Assembly: GCA_963728925.1 (NCBI GenBank)
Contig: CAVSMB010000012.1
Span: 1 to 64,000 of the forward strand
Source: JBBPZA01 sp963728925
Lineage (GTDB): Bacteria; Actinomycetota; Thermoleophilia; Solirubrobacterales; Solirubrobacteraceae
DNA length: 64,000 nt
Reading direction: 5' to 3'
In this document: positions 35,735-43,495 of the stretch, piece by piece
How the letters are laid out: every line of letters starts with the position of its first letter
How positions within the stretch are numbered: position 1 is the first letter of the stretch
Notes under the pieces: generated by a model
The model's database searches: none
The model's input: only the letters and a program-made list of their open reading frames with translations
Told to the model about the DNA's origin: nothing
Made by a program: the position numbers and the translations under genes

Positions 35735-35850
35735 TCCGCCGAGGCCTACAGCAGCCGAGCAGATCACCCAACTGCTGGTCATCACCCAGACGGTCGAGCG
35801 CCACGACGAGACCCTGCTGGCCAGCATCCGCCCGAGGCCGCGGCTCGGGT
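35735..35850 (+). pseudogene. Degenerate copy of the LuxR helix-turn-helix of the nearby response regulator
   Basis: Reads AEAYSS, then after a frame change QITQLLVITQTVERHDETLL. This parallels AEAYSTERIAELLVISPKTVERHRENVL of the regulator at 34523, and the DNA is similar as well. It is the decayed remnant of a duplicated or deleted second regulator. The 250-bp stretch at 35606-35855 holds nothing else that I can support. Confidence 0.55.
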
Positions 35851-35855
35851 TTCAA

Positions 35856-36008
35856 TTACGTCGCCAGAAGGGCCAAGAGGCCGATGAGCAGGCCTCCGAA
35901 CAGTCCGCTCGCGATGCTCACGCCGATGAAGAAGGCGGTGATCTTCACCGTGTCCTTGACGCACCCACGCCTCTGTTGGGAAGCCGACGGTGGCCGGGGT
36001 GTGGGCAT
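35856..36008 (-). CDS. Small hydrophobic membrane protein
   Basis: Up to 50 aa from ATG 36008, or 30 aa from GTG 35948, which has AAGGA four bases upstream. The core ITAFFIGVSIASGLFGGLLI is followed by GLLALLAT and a stop, giving one long or two short helices with Gly-zipper spacing. An island operator lies 35 bp upstream of the ATG. No family was recognised. Confidence 0.45.
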   Translation of the reverse strand: MPTPRPPSASQQRRGCVKDTVKITAFFIGVSIASGLFGGLLIGLLALLAT

Positions 36009-36042
36009 GGCTGGAGCGTCGCGCCACACCGCGGTGCCGGCA

Positions 36043-36060
36043 ATGGGCGTCACGGCCCAT
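36043..36060. promoter_or_regulatory. Island operator, copy 4 (ATGGGC-GTCACG-GCCCAT)
   Basis: Perfect ATGGGC/GCCCAT arms. It sits just past the NhaA stop codon and upstream of the small membrane protein on the minus strand, so it most likely drives the latter. Confidence 0.6.
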
Positions 36061-36065
36061 ACGCG

Positions 36066-37274
36066 TCATCCGCTTCCCGGCGGACGGTGCGGCGTGCTGC
36101 GGATGAGCAGCGCGGCGCCGAGCAGGCCGCTGGCCAGCGAGCCGGCGAAGATGCCGACCTTGGCCAGGCCGATCGTGGCGGGAGCGGGGTAGGCGAGTCC
36201 GGTGATGAACAGCGAGACCGTGAAGCCAATGCCGCCTAGCGCGGCGGCGCCCCACACCTGCCGCGACTGAACGCCTTCGGGCAGCGCGCCGAGGCCGAGG
36301 CGCAGCCCGAGCAGGCTGGCGCCGGCGATGCCCAGCAGCTTGCCGACCACTAGGCCCAGCGCGATCGCCCACGCCACCCGGCTCCCAGCGGCGTCGGCGA
36401 GCGTGTCGCCGTTCAGCGCGACGCCGGTGTTGGCCAGCGCGAAGACGGGGACGATCGCGAAGCTGCTGATCGGGTGCAGGCGGTGCTCGAGCTCTTCGAG
36501 CACGCGGCGGCCGGCGACCGGTCGCGCCGGGGTCAGCAGGCCCAGGGCGACGCCGGCGATCGTGGCGTGCACGCCCGATTCATGGGTGGCGACCCACACG
36601 AACACGCCCACGGGCACGTAGGCGACGACGCGCCAAACGCCGGCTCGCCGCAGGAGCACGACGGCCAGCAAGCCGCCGAGGGCGGCGAGCAGCCAGACCG
36701 CGGAGAGATCGTCGGAATAGAAGACGGCGATGACCGAAATGGCCAGGATGTCATCGACGATCGCGATCGTGAGCACGAGAAGCTTGACACCGGACGAGAT
36801 CCGGTTGCCGAGCAGCGCGAGCACGCCGACCGCAAAGGCGATGTCGGTGGCCATGGGAATGCCCCATCCCTCGCTGCCGGGGCCGCCCGCGGTGAGCGCC
36901 AGAAAGATCGCGGCGGGCAAGATGGCGCCGCCCAGGGCGGCCACAACGGGCAGGGCGGCGGCCTTGCGGTCGCGCAGCTCCCCGATCACGAGCTCGCGCT
37001 TGATTTCCAGGCCCACGACGAAGAAGAAGAGGGCCATCAGGCCGTCGTTGACCCAGTGCTGCAGGTCCTCGCGGATCGCCAGCGACTCGACGCCCACAGA
37101 CAGCTCGCGATCCCAGAACGAGACGTAGCTGTCGGCGGCGGCGTTGGCCCACACCAGGGCGGCCACGGTGGCGACCATGAGCGCCACCCCACCGGCCGCC
37201 TCGTCATGCAGAAAGTCCGTCAGCGGGTCCATGGCCCGCTGAACCTGGCGCTTGGCGGCTTGGGCGCTGCTCAT
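36066..37274 (-). CDS. nhaA: Na+/H+ antiporter NhaA (stand-alone)
   Basis: 402 aa from ATG 37274 (GTG 37301 gives nine more residues). Twelve TM helices with WVNDGLMALFFFVVGLEIKR, GWGIPMATDIAFAVGVLALL and LTIAIVDDILAISVIAVFY, the last carrying the ion-binding Asp pair. There is no thioredoxin domain, unlike the copy at 16926, so the two are not recent duplicates. It exports sodium for protons and controls pH. An imperfect island operator lies upstream at 37347. Confidence 0.92.
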   Translation of the reverse strand: MSSAQAAKRQVQRAMDPLTDFLHDEAAGGVALMVATVAALVWANAAADSYVSFWDRELSVGVESLAIREDLQHWVNDGLMALFFFVVGLEIKRELVIGELRDRKAAALPVVAALGGAILPAAIFLALTAGGPGSEGWGIPMATDIAFAVGVLALLGNRISSGVKLLVLTIAIVDDILAISVIAVFYSDDLSAVWLLAALGGLLAVVLLRRAGVWRVVAYVPVGVFVWVATHESGVHATIAGVALGLLTPARPVAGRRVLEELEHRLHPISSFAIVPVFALANTGVALNGDTLADAAGSRVAWAIALGLVVGKLLGIAGASLLGLRLGLGALPEGVQSRQVWGAAALGGIGFTVSLFITGLAYPAPATIGLAKVGIFAGSLASGLLGAALLIRSTPHRPPGSG

Positions 37275-37346
37275 CGCGGTCCAGGGTGTCAGGAGCTCCA
37301 CGGCGACCGGCCGAACGACGGGTCGAAGTCATCGCGCCGGCGTTCT

Positions 37347-37364
37347 TCGGGCTCCAGTCCCCAT
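37347..37364. promoter_or_regulatory. Island operator, copy 5, imperfect (TCGGGC-TCCAGT-CCCCAT)
   Basis: One arm is perfect, the other matches only in its inner bases. It lies in the divergent gap between nhaA (minus) and the GlsB-like gene (plus), about 75-90 bp from each start. Weaker than the other copies. Confidence 0.35.
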
Positions 37365-37454
37365 GGCCTGATGACGCGCGCCCCGCGATCGTGTCATGCA
37401 CGCAAACACGTGAGGCGGCCGCCGCGGGCGGCCGTCGCCACAAGGAGGAACGTC

Positions 37455-37739
37455 ATGGGCATCATCGGCTGGCTGATCCTCGGCCTCGCGGCAGGCGCGA
37501 TCGCCAAGGCCATTCACCGCGGCAGCGAACCGGGCGGCGTGCTCGGCACGCTGGCGGTTGGCATCCTCGGCGCGTTGCTCGGCGGCTTCATCGCATCGGC
37601 GGTTGGCATCGGCGAGCTCAGCTCGTTCTTCAGCCTCGGCACGTGGCCGATCGCGATCGGCGGCGCGCTGCTGCTGCTCGTGATCTACAGCGCGGTCGTG
37701 GGCCGGCGCGCTGGCCGCACTCCGCGGCCGGCGCGGTGA
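37455..37739 (+). CDS. GlsB/YeaQ/YmgE-family stress-response membrane protein
   Basis: 94 aa with three TM helices. GIIGWLILGLAAGAIAKAI, then LGTLAVGILGALLGGFIASA and WPIAIGGALLLLVIYSAVVG match the transglycosylase-associated protein family. A strong ribosome site, AAGGAGGAA, precedes the ATG. The stop overlaps the GTG start of the VLRF1 gene. Family members are induced by general stress; the molecular role is unclear. Confidence 0.9.
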   Translation: MGIIGWLILGLAAGAIAKAIHRGSEPGGVLGTLAVGILGALLGGFIASAVGIGELSSFFSLGTWPIAIGGALLLLVIYSAVVGRRAGRTPRPAR

Positions 37740-38894
37740 CCGGCGTGCTGGCCCACGAGCTGCAGGCGCTTGTCGGGTTCGAGCCCGGCGAGCGCGTGCT
37801 CAGCCTCTACGTCCGCACCGACCCACGTGACCCGGCCAACACCAACCACGTGCCGGGCTGGCTGATCGCCGCCCGCAATCACCTGCGCGAGCTACAAGCG
37901 GCTGCGAAGCGCGACGGCGATCGAGACCAGCGCTTGGCGGTGCGCGAACTCACAGAACAGGCGCGAAAGCGCCTGGAGGGACTCGGCGCCGATGAGCGCG
38001 GGCGGTCCGTGGCGCTGTTTCTCACGCCGTCCGGCACGCTGGAGCTGCGGCTGACGCTGCAGCTCCCGGTGCGGGCCGACAGCTTCATGTGGGACGAGCG
38101 GCCGTTCGTCTTCCCGCTCGTCGACGTTGTGGATCGCGGTCGGGCGACTGGGCTCGTGCTTGTCGACGGCGAGCACGTGCGACTGCTGCACTGGGAGCAG
38201 GGTCGCATCCAGGGGCCCGACGGCTCGACCTGGACGTTGAGCGTGCCCGAGTGGCGCCACTATGCCGCATATGCCGCGGCCAACCCGGCCCGCGGCCAAC
38301 AAGCCGTGACTCACCAGGAGCACTACGAGGCACGCTTGGAGAACCGCCGCGAGCAGTTCTTCGCGTCTGCTGCCAACGCCATCGAGACGCGGCTGGCCGA
38401 GCTCCAATGGCCCCGGATTCTCGTGGCCGCCGAGGGCCAGACCGCCACGCGGTTCACCGCAGCGCTGTCACCGGTGCTGCGCGAGCGCATCATCGAGACC
38501 ATCGACGCCAACTTCGTGACGCCGACCCGGGCGACGTGGCGCATGGCGTCGAACCCCTGCTCGAGCACGCGTGGCGCCACGAGCTCGAAGCGCTGATCTC
38601 GGACGTGCTGTGCGCCGCCGGCGCCGATCGGCGCGCAGTGGCGGGCCCTGCCATGACACTGGCCGCGCTCGCCGAGCGCCGCGTCGAGCACTTGCTCATC
38701 GATGCCGCCCGCGTCGACCCCACAGCGGTCATGAGCGCGCAAGCGCTCACGGTCCTGCGCGGCGCCCCGCCCATCCTGAGCGCCGAGCGGGCCGTCGAAG
38801 CCGCGATCGCTGCCGGTGCGCTCGTCACCGCACCTCCCATGACGTCGACGGGCTGGCGCCGGCTGGGGGAATGGCAGCGCGCCTGCGGTGGTAG
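37736..38894 (+). pseudogene. VLRF1-family aeRF1-type release factor, two frameshifts
   Basis: The GTG at 37736 overlaps the previous stop. The first frame runs to about 38525 with VLSLYVRTDPRDP, ATGLVLVDGEHVRLLHWEQG and LENRREQFFASAANAIETRL. The sense then moves frame to DPGDVAHGVEPLLEHAWRHE, ALAERRVEHLLIDAARVD and AVEAAIAAGALVTAPP, and near 38835 moves again to GLAPAGGMAARLRW and a stop. Together they give a complete VLRF1/baeRF-type protein, a family proposed to release stalled peptides under stress. Two base errors would equally explain it. Confidence 0.7.
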
Positions 38895-38975
38895 CGCGCG
38901 ACACAGCGCCGGGCCCGCCTCGGCGCCGCTTGCCTTCTTGCACCCCCGCGGCGGCGGGGCTCCGAAGCCGCTTGT

Positions 38976-38993
38976 ATGGGGCGTGCTGCCCAT
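38976..38993. promoter_or_regulatory. Island operator, copy 6 (ATGGGG-CGTGCT-GCCCAT)
   Basis: A perfect-arm copy centred 35 bp before the ATG of the hypothetical-transporter-CBS operon at 39020. If the transcript is leaderless, the site would overlap the -35 region, as for DosR-type activators. The core matches the reverse complement of copy 1. Confidence 0.65.
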
Positions 38994-39019
38994 GGCCGCG
39001 CCACGAAAGCGCCTCGACC

Positions 39020-39355
39020 ATGCGTGCGGTGGCTCGCGTGCTTGTCTTGTGGACGCGCCCGTATCACCTCTCCGTCGAGGAGGCTCAGAGCTGGGCGCTT
39101 GAAGAGGTGAGCCGGCTGATGTCGCTTGACGTCGTCGAGCGCGCCGAGCTCACGCGCTTGCAGTGCGCGTCCCGACGCCACCCTCGCGGGTGGGACTGGA
39201 TGCTCGAGCTGCACCTCGCCGAGAGCGCTGAGCGCGAGAGCTGCGCTGATGCCGCTCCGTGTGCGCAATGGCTGGCCGACCTGAGCCAGCTCGGCCTGCG
39301 CCCGGCGGTGCTGCTCGCCGAGGGGGGCATCGCGCTTAAAGCAGAGACGCTCTGA
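39020..39355 (+). CDS. Hypothetical protein, first gene of the transporter-CBS operon
   Basis: 111 aa from ATG 39020. VLVLWTRPYHLSVEEAQSWA, then SLDVVERAELTRLQCASR, WDWMLELHLAES and LAEGGIALKAETL suggest a small ferredoxin-like alpha/beta fold, similar in feel to EthD or dimeric alpha-beta barrel proteins, but I cannot name a family. The stop overlaps the next start (TGATG), so it is translationally coupled to the transporter and may assist or regulate it. Confidence 0.65.
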   Translation: MRAVARVLVLWTRPYHLSVEEAQSWALEEVSRLMSLDVVERAELTRLQCASRRHPRGWDWMLELHLAESAERESCADAAPCAQWLADLSQLGLRPAVLLAEGGIALKAETL

Positions 39356-40614
39356 TGGCGCTGGCCGTGGGGCTCTTCGCCGCCGTGCTGGTGGTGATCG
39401 CGTCTGACCGCGTCGATCGCACCAAGGTGGCCCTGGTCGGCGCCGTGCTTGTCCTGCTCACGCAGACGATCGAGCAGCACGAGGCGATCGAGGCGATCGA
39501 TTGGAACACCCTCGGCCTGCTGGCCGGAATGATGATCATGGTCAAGATCACCGAGCCGACCGGCGTCTACACCTGGCTGGCGATCCGCGCCGGCCAGCTC
39601 TCTCGCGGACGTCCCTTGGCGATCGTCGTCTCGCTCGCGACCACCACGGCGGTGCTGTCGGCGTTCCTGGACAACCTCACCACCGTGCTGCTGATGGTGC
39701 CGATCACCTTCCTGCTCGCCGACGCCCTGGACCTCGACCCGATCCCGCTCGTGATCATCGAGATCCTCGTCTCCAACATCGGCGGCACCGCGACACTGAT
39801 CGGCGACCCGCCGAACATCCTGATCGCGGGCGCCACCGGCCTGTCTTTCGACGCCTTCATCGTCAACCTCGCCCCGATCGCCGCCATCACGTTCATCGTG
39901 ACTACCGGCGGGCTCTACCTCGTCTATCGCAAGCGCCTGCAGATCGCGCCCCAGGCGCGCCAGCGCGTCATGGAGCTCGACGCGCGACGCTCGATCGAGG
40001 ACATGGCCGAGCTTAAGCGCACCGTGCCGATCCTGATCGCCACCATTGCCCTGTTCTTCGCCCACCAAGCCCTGCACCTCGAGCCGGCGACCGTCGCGCT
40101 CACCGGCGCCACCGCCATGCTGCTCATCAGCCGCCAACCGCTCGAGCGCTCACTCGCCGGCATCGAGTGGCCCACGCTGTTCTTCTTCATCGGGCTCTTC
40201 GTGATGGTCGGCGCCCTAGAGGAGACCGGCGCCATCGACCAGGTCGCCACCGGCATCGGCAACCTCACCGACGGCAACCGCACCGCCGAGCTGCTCGGCA
40301 TCACCTGGGCCTCTGCGATCGGCTCCGGGCTGGTCGACAACATCCCCTTCACGGCCGCCATGATCCCGGTCGTCGAGCAACTGCAAGCCGGCAACGACGG
40401 CGACGACGCCTACTGGTGGGCGCTCGCCCTCGGCGCCTGCTTCGGCGGCAACGCCACGCTCATCGCCGCCGCCGCCAACGTCGCCGCCGCCGGCATGGCC
40501 GCCCGCGCCGGACAACCGATCGCGTTCGTGACCTTCCTGCGCATCGGGGTGCCCGTCACGCTCGTGTCGCTGCTCTTCGCCACCGCCTACCTCGTCCTCA
40601 GGTACATCGCATGA
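39355..40614 (+). CDS. ArsB/NhaD-type ion transporter
   Basis: 419 aa with about 11-12 TM helices of the IT superfamily. WNTLGLLAGMMIMVKITEPT, SAFLDNLTTVLLMVPITF and SNIGGTATLIGDPPNILIAG form the first ion-site repeat; SGLVDNIPFTAAMIPVVEQL and GACFGGNATLIAAAANV form the second, inverted repeat. This pattern fits NhaD-like Na+/H+ antiporters and ArsB-like exporters; the substrate cannot be decided. It is coupled by overlapping start/stop codons to genes on both sides. Confidence 0.87.
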   Translation: MALAVGLFAAVLVVIASDRVDRTKVALVGAVLVLLTQTIEQHEAIEAIDWNTLGLLAGMMIMVKITEPTGVYTWLAIRAGQLSRGRPLAIVVSLATTTAVLSAFLDNLTTVLLMVPITFLLADALDLDPIPLVIIEILVSNIGGTATLIGDPPNILIAGATGLSFDAFIVNLAPIAAITFIVTTGGLYLVYRKRLQIAPQARQRVMELDARRSIEDMAELKRTVPILIATIALFFAHQALHLEPATVALTGATAMLLISRQPLERSLAGIEWPTLFFFIGLFVMVGALEETGAIDQVATGIGNLTDGNRTAELLGITWASAIGSGLVDNIPFTAAMIPVVEQLQAGNDGDDAYWWALALGACFGGNATLIAAAANVAAAGMAARAGQPIAFVTFLRIGVPVTLVSLLFATAYLVLRYIA

Positions 40615-41072
40615 GCCCCCGCGCCGTGTCCGATCCGCTCGTCCGCGACACTCCCGTGCTCGCCGCCGACGACCCAGTCGAGAAGGCCGTTCGCGGTCTG
40701 CTGAAGAGCGACCTTCCCGCCCTGCCGGTCCTCGACCGCGCCGGCAAGTTCTGCGGCATCTTCGGCGAGCGCGAGTTCTTCGGCGCGCTCTTCCCCGGCT
40801 ACCTGCGCGAGCTCAAGTACGCCGCCTTCGTCCCGCGCGCACTCGAGTCCGCGCTCGAAAAGCGCGCCGGCTGCCGCCACGAGCCCATCCGAACCTACAT
40901 GAACACCGAACACGTCGACGTAGGCAGCGACTTCTCCGACGCCCAAGTCGCCGAAACCTTCCTACACCACGATGTCCTCATCATCCCCGTCGTCGAACAC
41001 GGCCGCGTGAACGGTCTCATCACTCGCAGCGACTTCTTCCGCGCCGTCGCCAACCGGGTACTCGACGCCTGA
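40611..41072 (+). CDS. CBS-domain protein (two CBS motifs)
   Basis: 153 aa; ATG 40611 overlaps the transporter stop. A CBS pair: DTPVLAADDPVEKAVRGLLK, SDLPALPVLDRAGKFCGIFG, then EHVDVGSDFSDAQVAETFLH and VLIIPVVEHGRVNGLITRSD. It probably senses adenine nucleotides and gates the co-encoded transporter. CBS proteins such as Hrp1 are members of the mycobacterial DosR regulon, which fits the proposed island control. Confidence 0.88.
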   Translation: MSPRAVSDPLVRDTPVLAADDPVEKAVRGLLKSDLPALPVLDRAGKFCGIFGEREFFGALFPGYLRELKYAAFVPRALESALEKRAGCRHEPIRTYMNTEHVDVGSDFSDAQVAETFLHHDVLIIPVVEHGRVNGLITRSDFFRAVANRVLDA

Positions 41073-41546
41073 CGAGGGGCTGAGCGGCGGCCGCCCACGC
41101 CGGCGGCGTCCGACGGGCAAGCAGCAACCGGAGGCGCGTGGGCGAACGGATCCGACGCCACCCGGAAGGGGAGCGCCGCCCACCATCAGTCGGCAGGTAC
41201 CCAGACCAAGCAGTCCAGGCCGTCACCCGCGTTCCGCAGTTGGTGGGCATGGGAAGTGGTCGTGATCGTGCTCTGGGAGCGGTATAAGGGGACATTGTGC
41301 GCTTGTGCGCCGTGTGCCCACGACGCAGCTTTCTGCCGGCGGGCGCGGTCGTGACGGGCTTGACGGATGCCGATTGGCCGCTTGGGCGTCCGAGAGGCTC
41401 CAGATCCGCATGCCTACGCGGAATCCGGGTTCTACCGCTCCCGCCGGACGTATCCAGCGCTAGCCGTGTGCCCACGCTTTTCGGGACTCCGCGGGAGCGC
41501 TTTGGGTCTACAGAGCCAAAAACACTGGTCGAATCGGCCCCGTGTG
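41073..41546. other. 474-bp region without a recognisable gene
   Basis: Between the CBS gene and the group II intron end. Open frames exist on both strands, but their products are Arg/Ser/Pro-rich and unlike any family. No island operator and no strong hairpin were found. It forms the 3' exon side of the intron fragment. Confidence 0.4.
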
Positions 41547-41617
41547 GTCGGGTAGGCGGGAGGCGCCTGCGCCGCGCGGCCGTGGCCGACTGGCGTGGTC
41601 TCCTCCCGCCCCCCATC

Positions 41618-41650
41618 GAACCGTGCGTGCGGTTCTCTCGCACACGGCTC
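41618..41650 (-). ncRNA. Group II intron domain V
   Basis: Thirty-four-nucleotide-class hairpin: GAGCCGTGTGCG, a GAGA tetraloop, and CGCACGCACGGTTC after the A-bulge region. The catalytic AGC triad at the 5' side pairs with GTT near the 3' side. It directly overlaps the stop codon of the reverse-transcriptase fragment, as usual for bacterial introns. Confidence 0.75.
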
Positions 41651-42345
41651 ACCGACGCCGTTCACCGCCGGCATGCGGCTTCTCCCGCCACGGCCGGTTG
41701 GGCCTGGGGGCGACGACGATGCCGTGAAGGCTGACCAGGCCCAAGCAGTCGGACGACTGGAACGCGACGACTTTCCAGCTGTACCGCCACGAGCGCTTGT
41801 GCCGTCTGGCGATGAAGCGCGCGAGGCGATCGACGGCGTAGAGCCTGATCATGTCGAGCTGCCGGGTGGAGTTTCCGTAGCGGAAGTACCCCGCCCAACC
41901 GCGCAGGAACTGGTTGAGCTCGCGCACGATCTGCTCGACCGGGACCAGCAGCCGACGCCGGAGTGTGATCTCCCGAATCCGGTCGCGGGCGTGCTGCATG
42001 GCCTTCCGTGAGGGCCAGCGGGCGAGGAACGCGATGTGACGCCGATCGGCCGCGCGGGCACGCACCCAGCGATGATGGAAGCCGAGGAAGTCCAGCCCCT
42101 CGCCCCATTCGCTGAGGTGCACGATCCGCGTCTTCGCCGCCTTGAGCTCGAGGCCCAACTCGGCAAGCAGCGCCGTCAGCGCGACACGCGCGCGTTCGGC
42201 TTCGGCCTTCGTGCGGGACATCACGACAAGATCGTCCGCGTAACGCACCAGCACTCCGACTCCGCGCGTCCGCCAGTCCCGGTCGAGCCGGTGCAGGTAG
42301 ACGTTGCAGAGCACGGGCGAAAGCGGGCTCGCAACGCCGAGGCGA
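41649..42345 (-). pseudogene. ltrA: Group II intron reverse transcriptase/maturase, N-terminally truncated
   Basis: The remaining part starts in RT block 4 (VASPLSPVLCNVYLHRLDRD), has the catalytic VRYADDLVVM, TRIVHLSEWGEGLDFLGFHH, and the maturase domain with ELNQFLRGWAGYFRYGNSTR and LYAVDRLARFIARRHKRSW. The first roughly 200 residues (RT blocks 0-3) are missing. An ATG at 42374 is fortuitous. No HNH endonuclease domain follows. Confidence 0.75.
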
Positions 42346-42446
42346 CCCCGCCGATCGCCGACGACAGCCGGCACGGGCAGACCGCCGCGCCGGCGCCGGA
42401 CGACGCCCAGAAGCAGGACTGACCCGCGCGGGCGGCCGGCGCGGCG

Positions 42447-43418
42447 CTAGGCCGCGGTGGCCGCCCGGGCTCGCGCCGGGCCGACGCGCAGACGTACCAC
42501 GGTTCCCTCGTCCCCGGAGCGGATCTGGACGAGGTCGCAGAGCTGGTTGACGAGCCACAGCCCGTGGCCATCGATGCGGTCGGGCGCGGGTCGGGAGCGC
42601 CCGACGAGCGGCTCGTCGATACGGCCGTCGTCGTGGACCTCGCAGACCACGGCGGTGTCCTCGTGCCACACGCGCAGCTGTCCTTGGCCCCCGGCGTGGC
42701 AGACGCTGTTCGTCGCCACCTCGCTGACCGCGAGCACGAGGTCGCTGGCGAGCGCCCCGGGGAGCCCGGAGCGGTCGGCCTCGCGGCCCACGATCGCGCG
42801 CAGCGCCGGGAGGTCGTCGATCGCGAAGTCGACCTCGTACGCTTCCGGCGGAGGCTCAGGCAAGTCACCCTCGAGGGCCCGCCGGGCGGCGACCCCGGGG
42901 CCGGTGAACGCCTCGCTGTCGTTCCGGGCGCCGCGGTCGACGATGCCGGCGTGGTTGTGGCGCGCGGCGTCGAGCACGTCGTCGTCGAGGGCGCTGGCGT
43001 CGTAGGGGCACAGCAGCTGCCACGACGAGCCCTGCGCGAACGCGACGTTGAGCAGCGATTCGTGGCGGCGGCATTCCTCGAGCTCCACCGGGCTGCGGCC
43101 CGCCCACACCGGCTCGCCGATGCCCCTGAACCGCCGCCCCTCGGCGACGTGCTGCGCCGCGAAGTCGTGCCACAGCGGGATGAGGCGTGCCGGGTTGCCG
43201 CCCACCTCGCGCATGTCGAGGAACTCGACGTGCTCGGCGTCGCGGTCGAGCTCGCCGCGCAGGAGGTCGAGCTTGGCCTTGTCGACGACGACCATCACCG
43301 CCTCGCCCCCCTCGACGCCGTCGCGGACGAACGGCACCGTTCCCGCGAGGAACTCGTCGTCTTCCTCGTACAGGAGGGCGTCGTGCCAGAAGCCCGAGGG
43401 GGACCCTTCCGCGTCCAT
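42447..43418 (-). CDS. RsbA-like anti-sigma factor: MEDS domain plus HATPase
   Basis: 323 aa. Residues 10-160 are a MEDS (methanogen/methylotroph sensory) domain: FWHDALLYEEDDEFLAGTVP and FRGIGEPVWAGRSPVELEEC. Residues 205-315 are an RsbW-type ATPase with ASDLVLAVSEVATNSVCHAG and DRIDGHGLWLVNQLCD. There is no phospho-acceptor His, so it probably binds an anti-sigma-factor antagonist or a SigB-like sigma factor rather than acting as a kinase of a response regulator. ATG 43418 chosen over an upstream frame. It is divergent from the exporter, 77 bp apart. Confidence 0.85.
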   Translation of the reverse strand: MDAEGSPSGFWHDALLYEEDDEFLAGTVPFVRDGVEGGEAVMVVVDKAKLDLLRGELDRDAEHVEFLDMREVGGNPARLIPLWHDFAAQHVAEGRRFRGIGEPVWAGRSPVELEECRRHESLLNVAFAQGSSWQLLCPYDASALDDDVLDAARHNHAGIVDRGARNDSEAFTGPGVAARRALEGDLPEPPPEAYEVDFAIDDLPALRAIVGREADRSGLPGALASDLVLAVSEVATNSVCHAGGQGQLRVWHEDTAVVCEVHDDGRIDEPLVGRSRPAPDRIDGHGLWLVNQLCDLVQIRSGDEGTVVRLRVGPARARAATAA

Positions 43419-43495
43419 GGGACGGAAAATGGTATCGCGTCTGCGGTCACCCGGCACGGATGACGGGCGAACTGCCCAGATGCGAAGCTACCGCC

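Larger units (their letters stand above)
41547..42345 (-). mobile_element. 5'-truncated group II intron
   Basis: The minus strand carries the C-terminal part of an intron-encoded protein followed by domain V (41650-41618) and a domain VI-like hairpin (GGGAGG ... CCTCCC) that ends in CTACCCGAC at about 41547, a usual 3' splice boundary. Upstream of about 42345 the reverse-transcriptase frame loses similarity, so the ribozyme domains I-IV and the 5' end are gone and it cannot splice. Confidence 0.7.

Noticed and set aside
41020..41652. 210-codon minus-strand ORF in the gap after the CBS gene
   Set aside because: It spans the intron domain V and 3' end, is Arg/Ser/Pro-rich and has no family resemblance.
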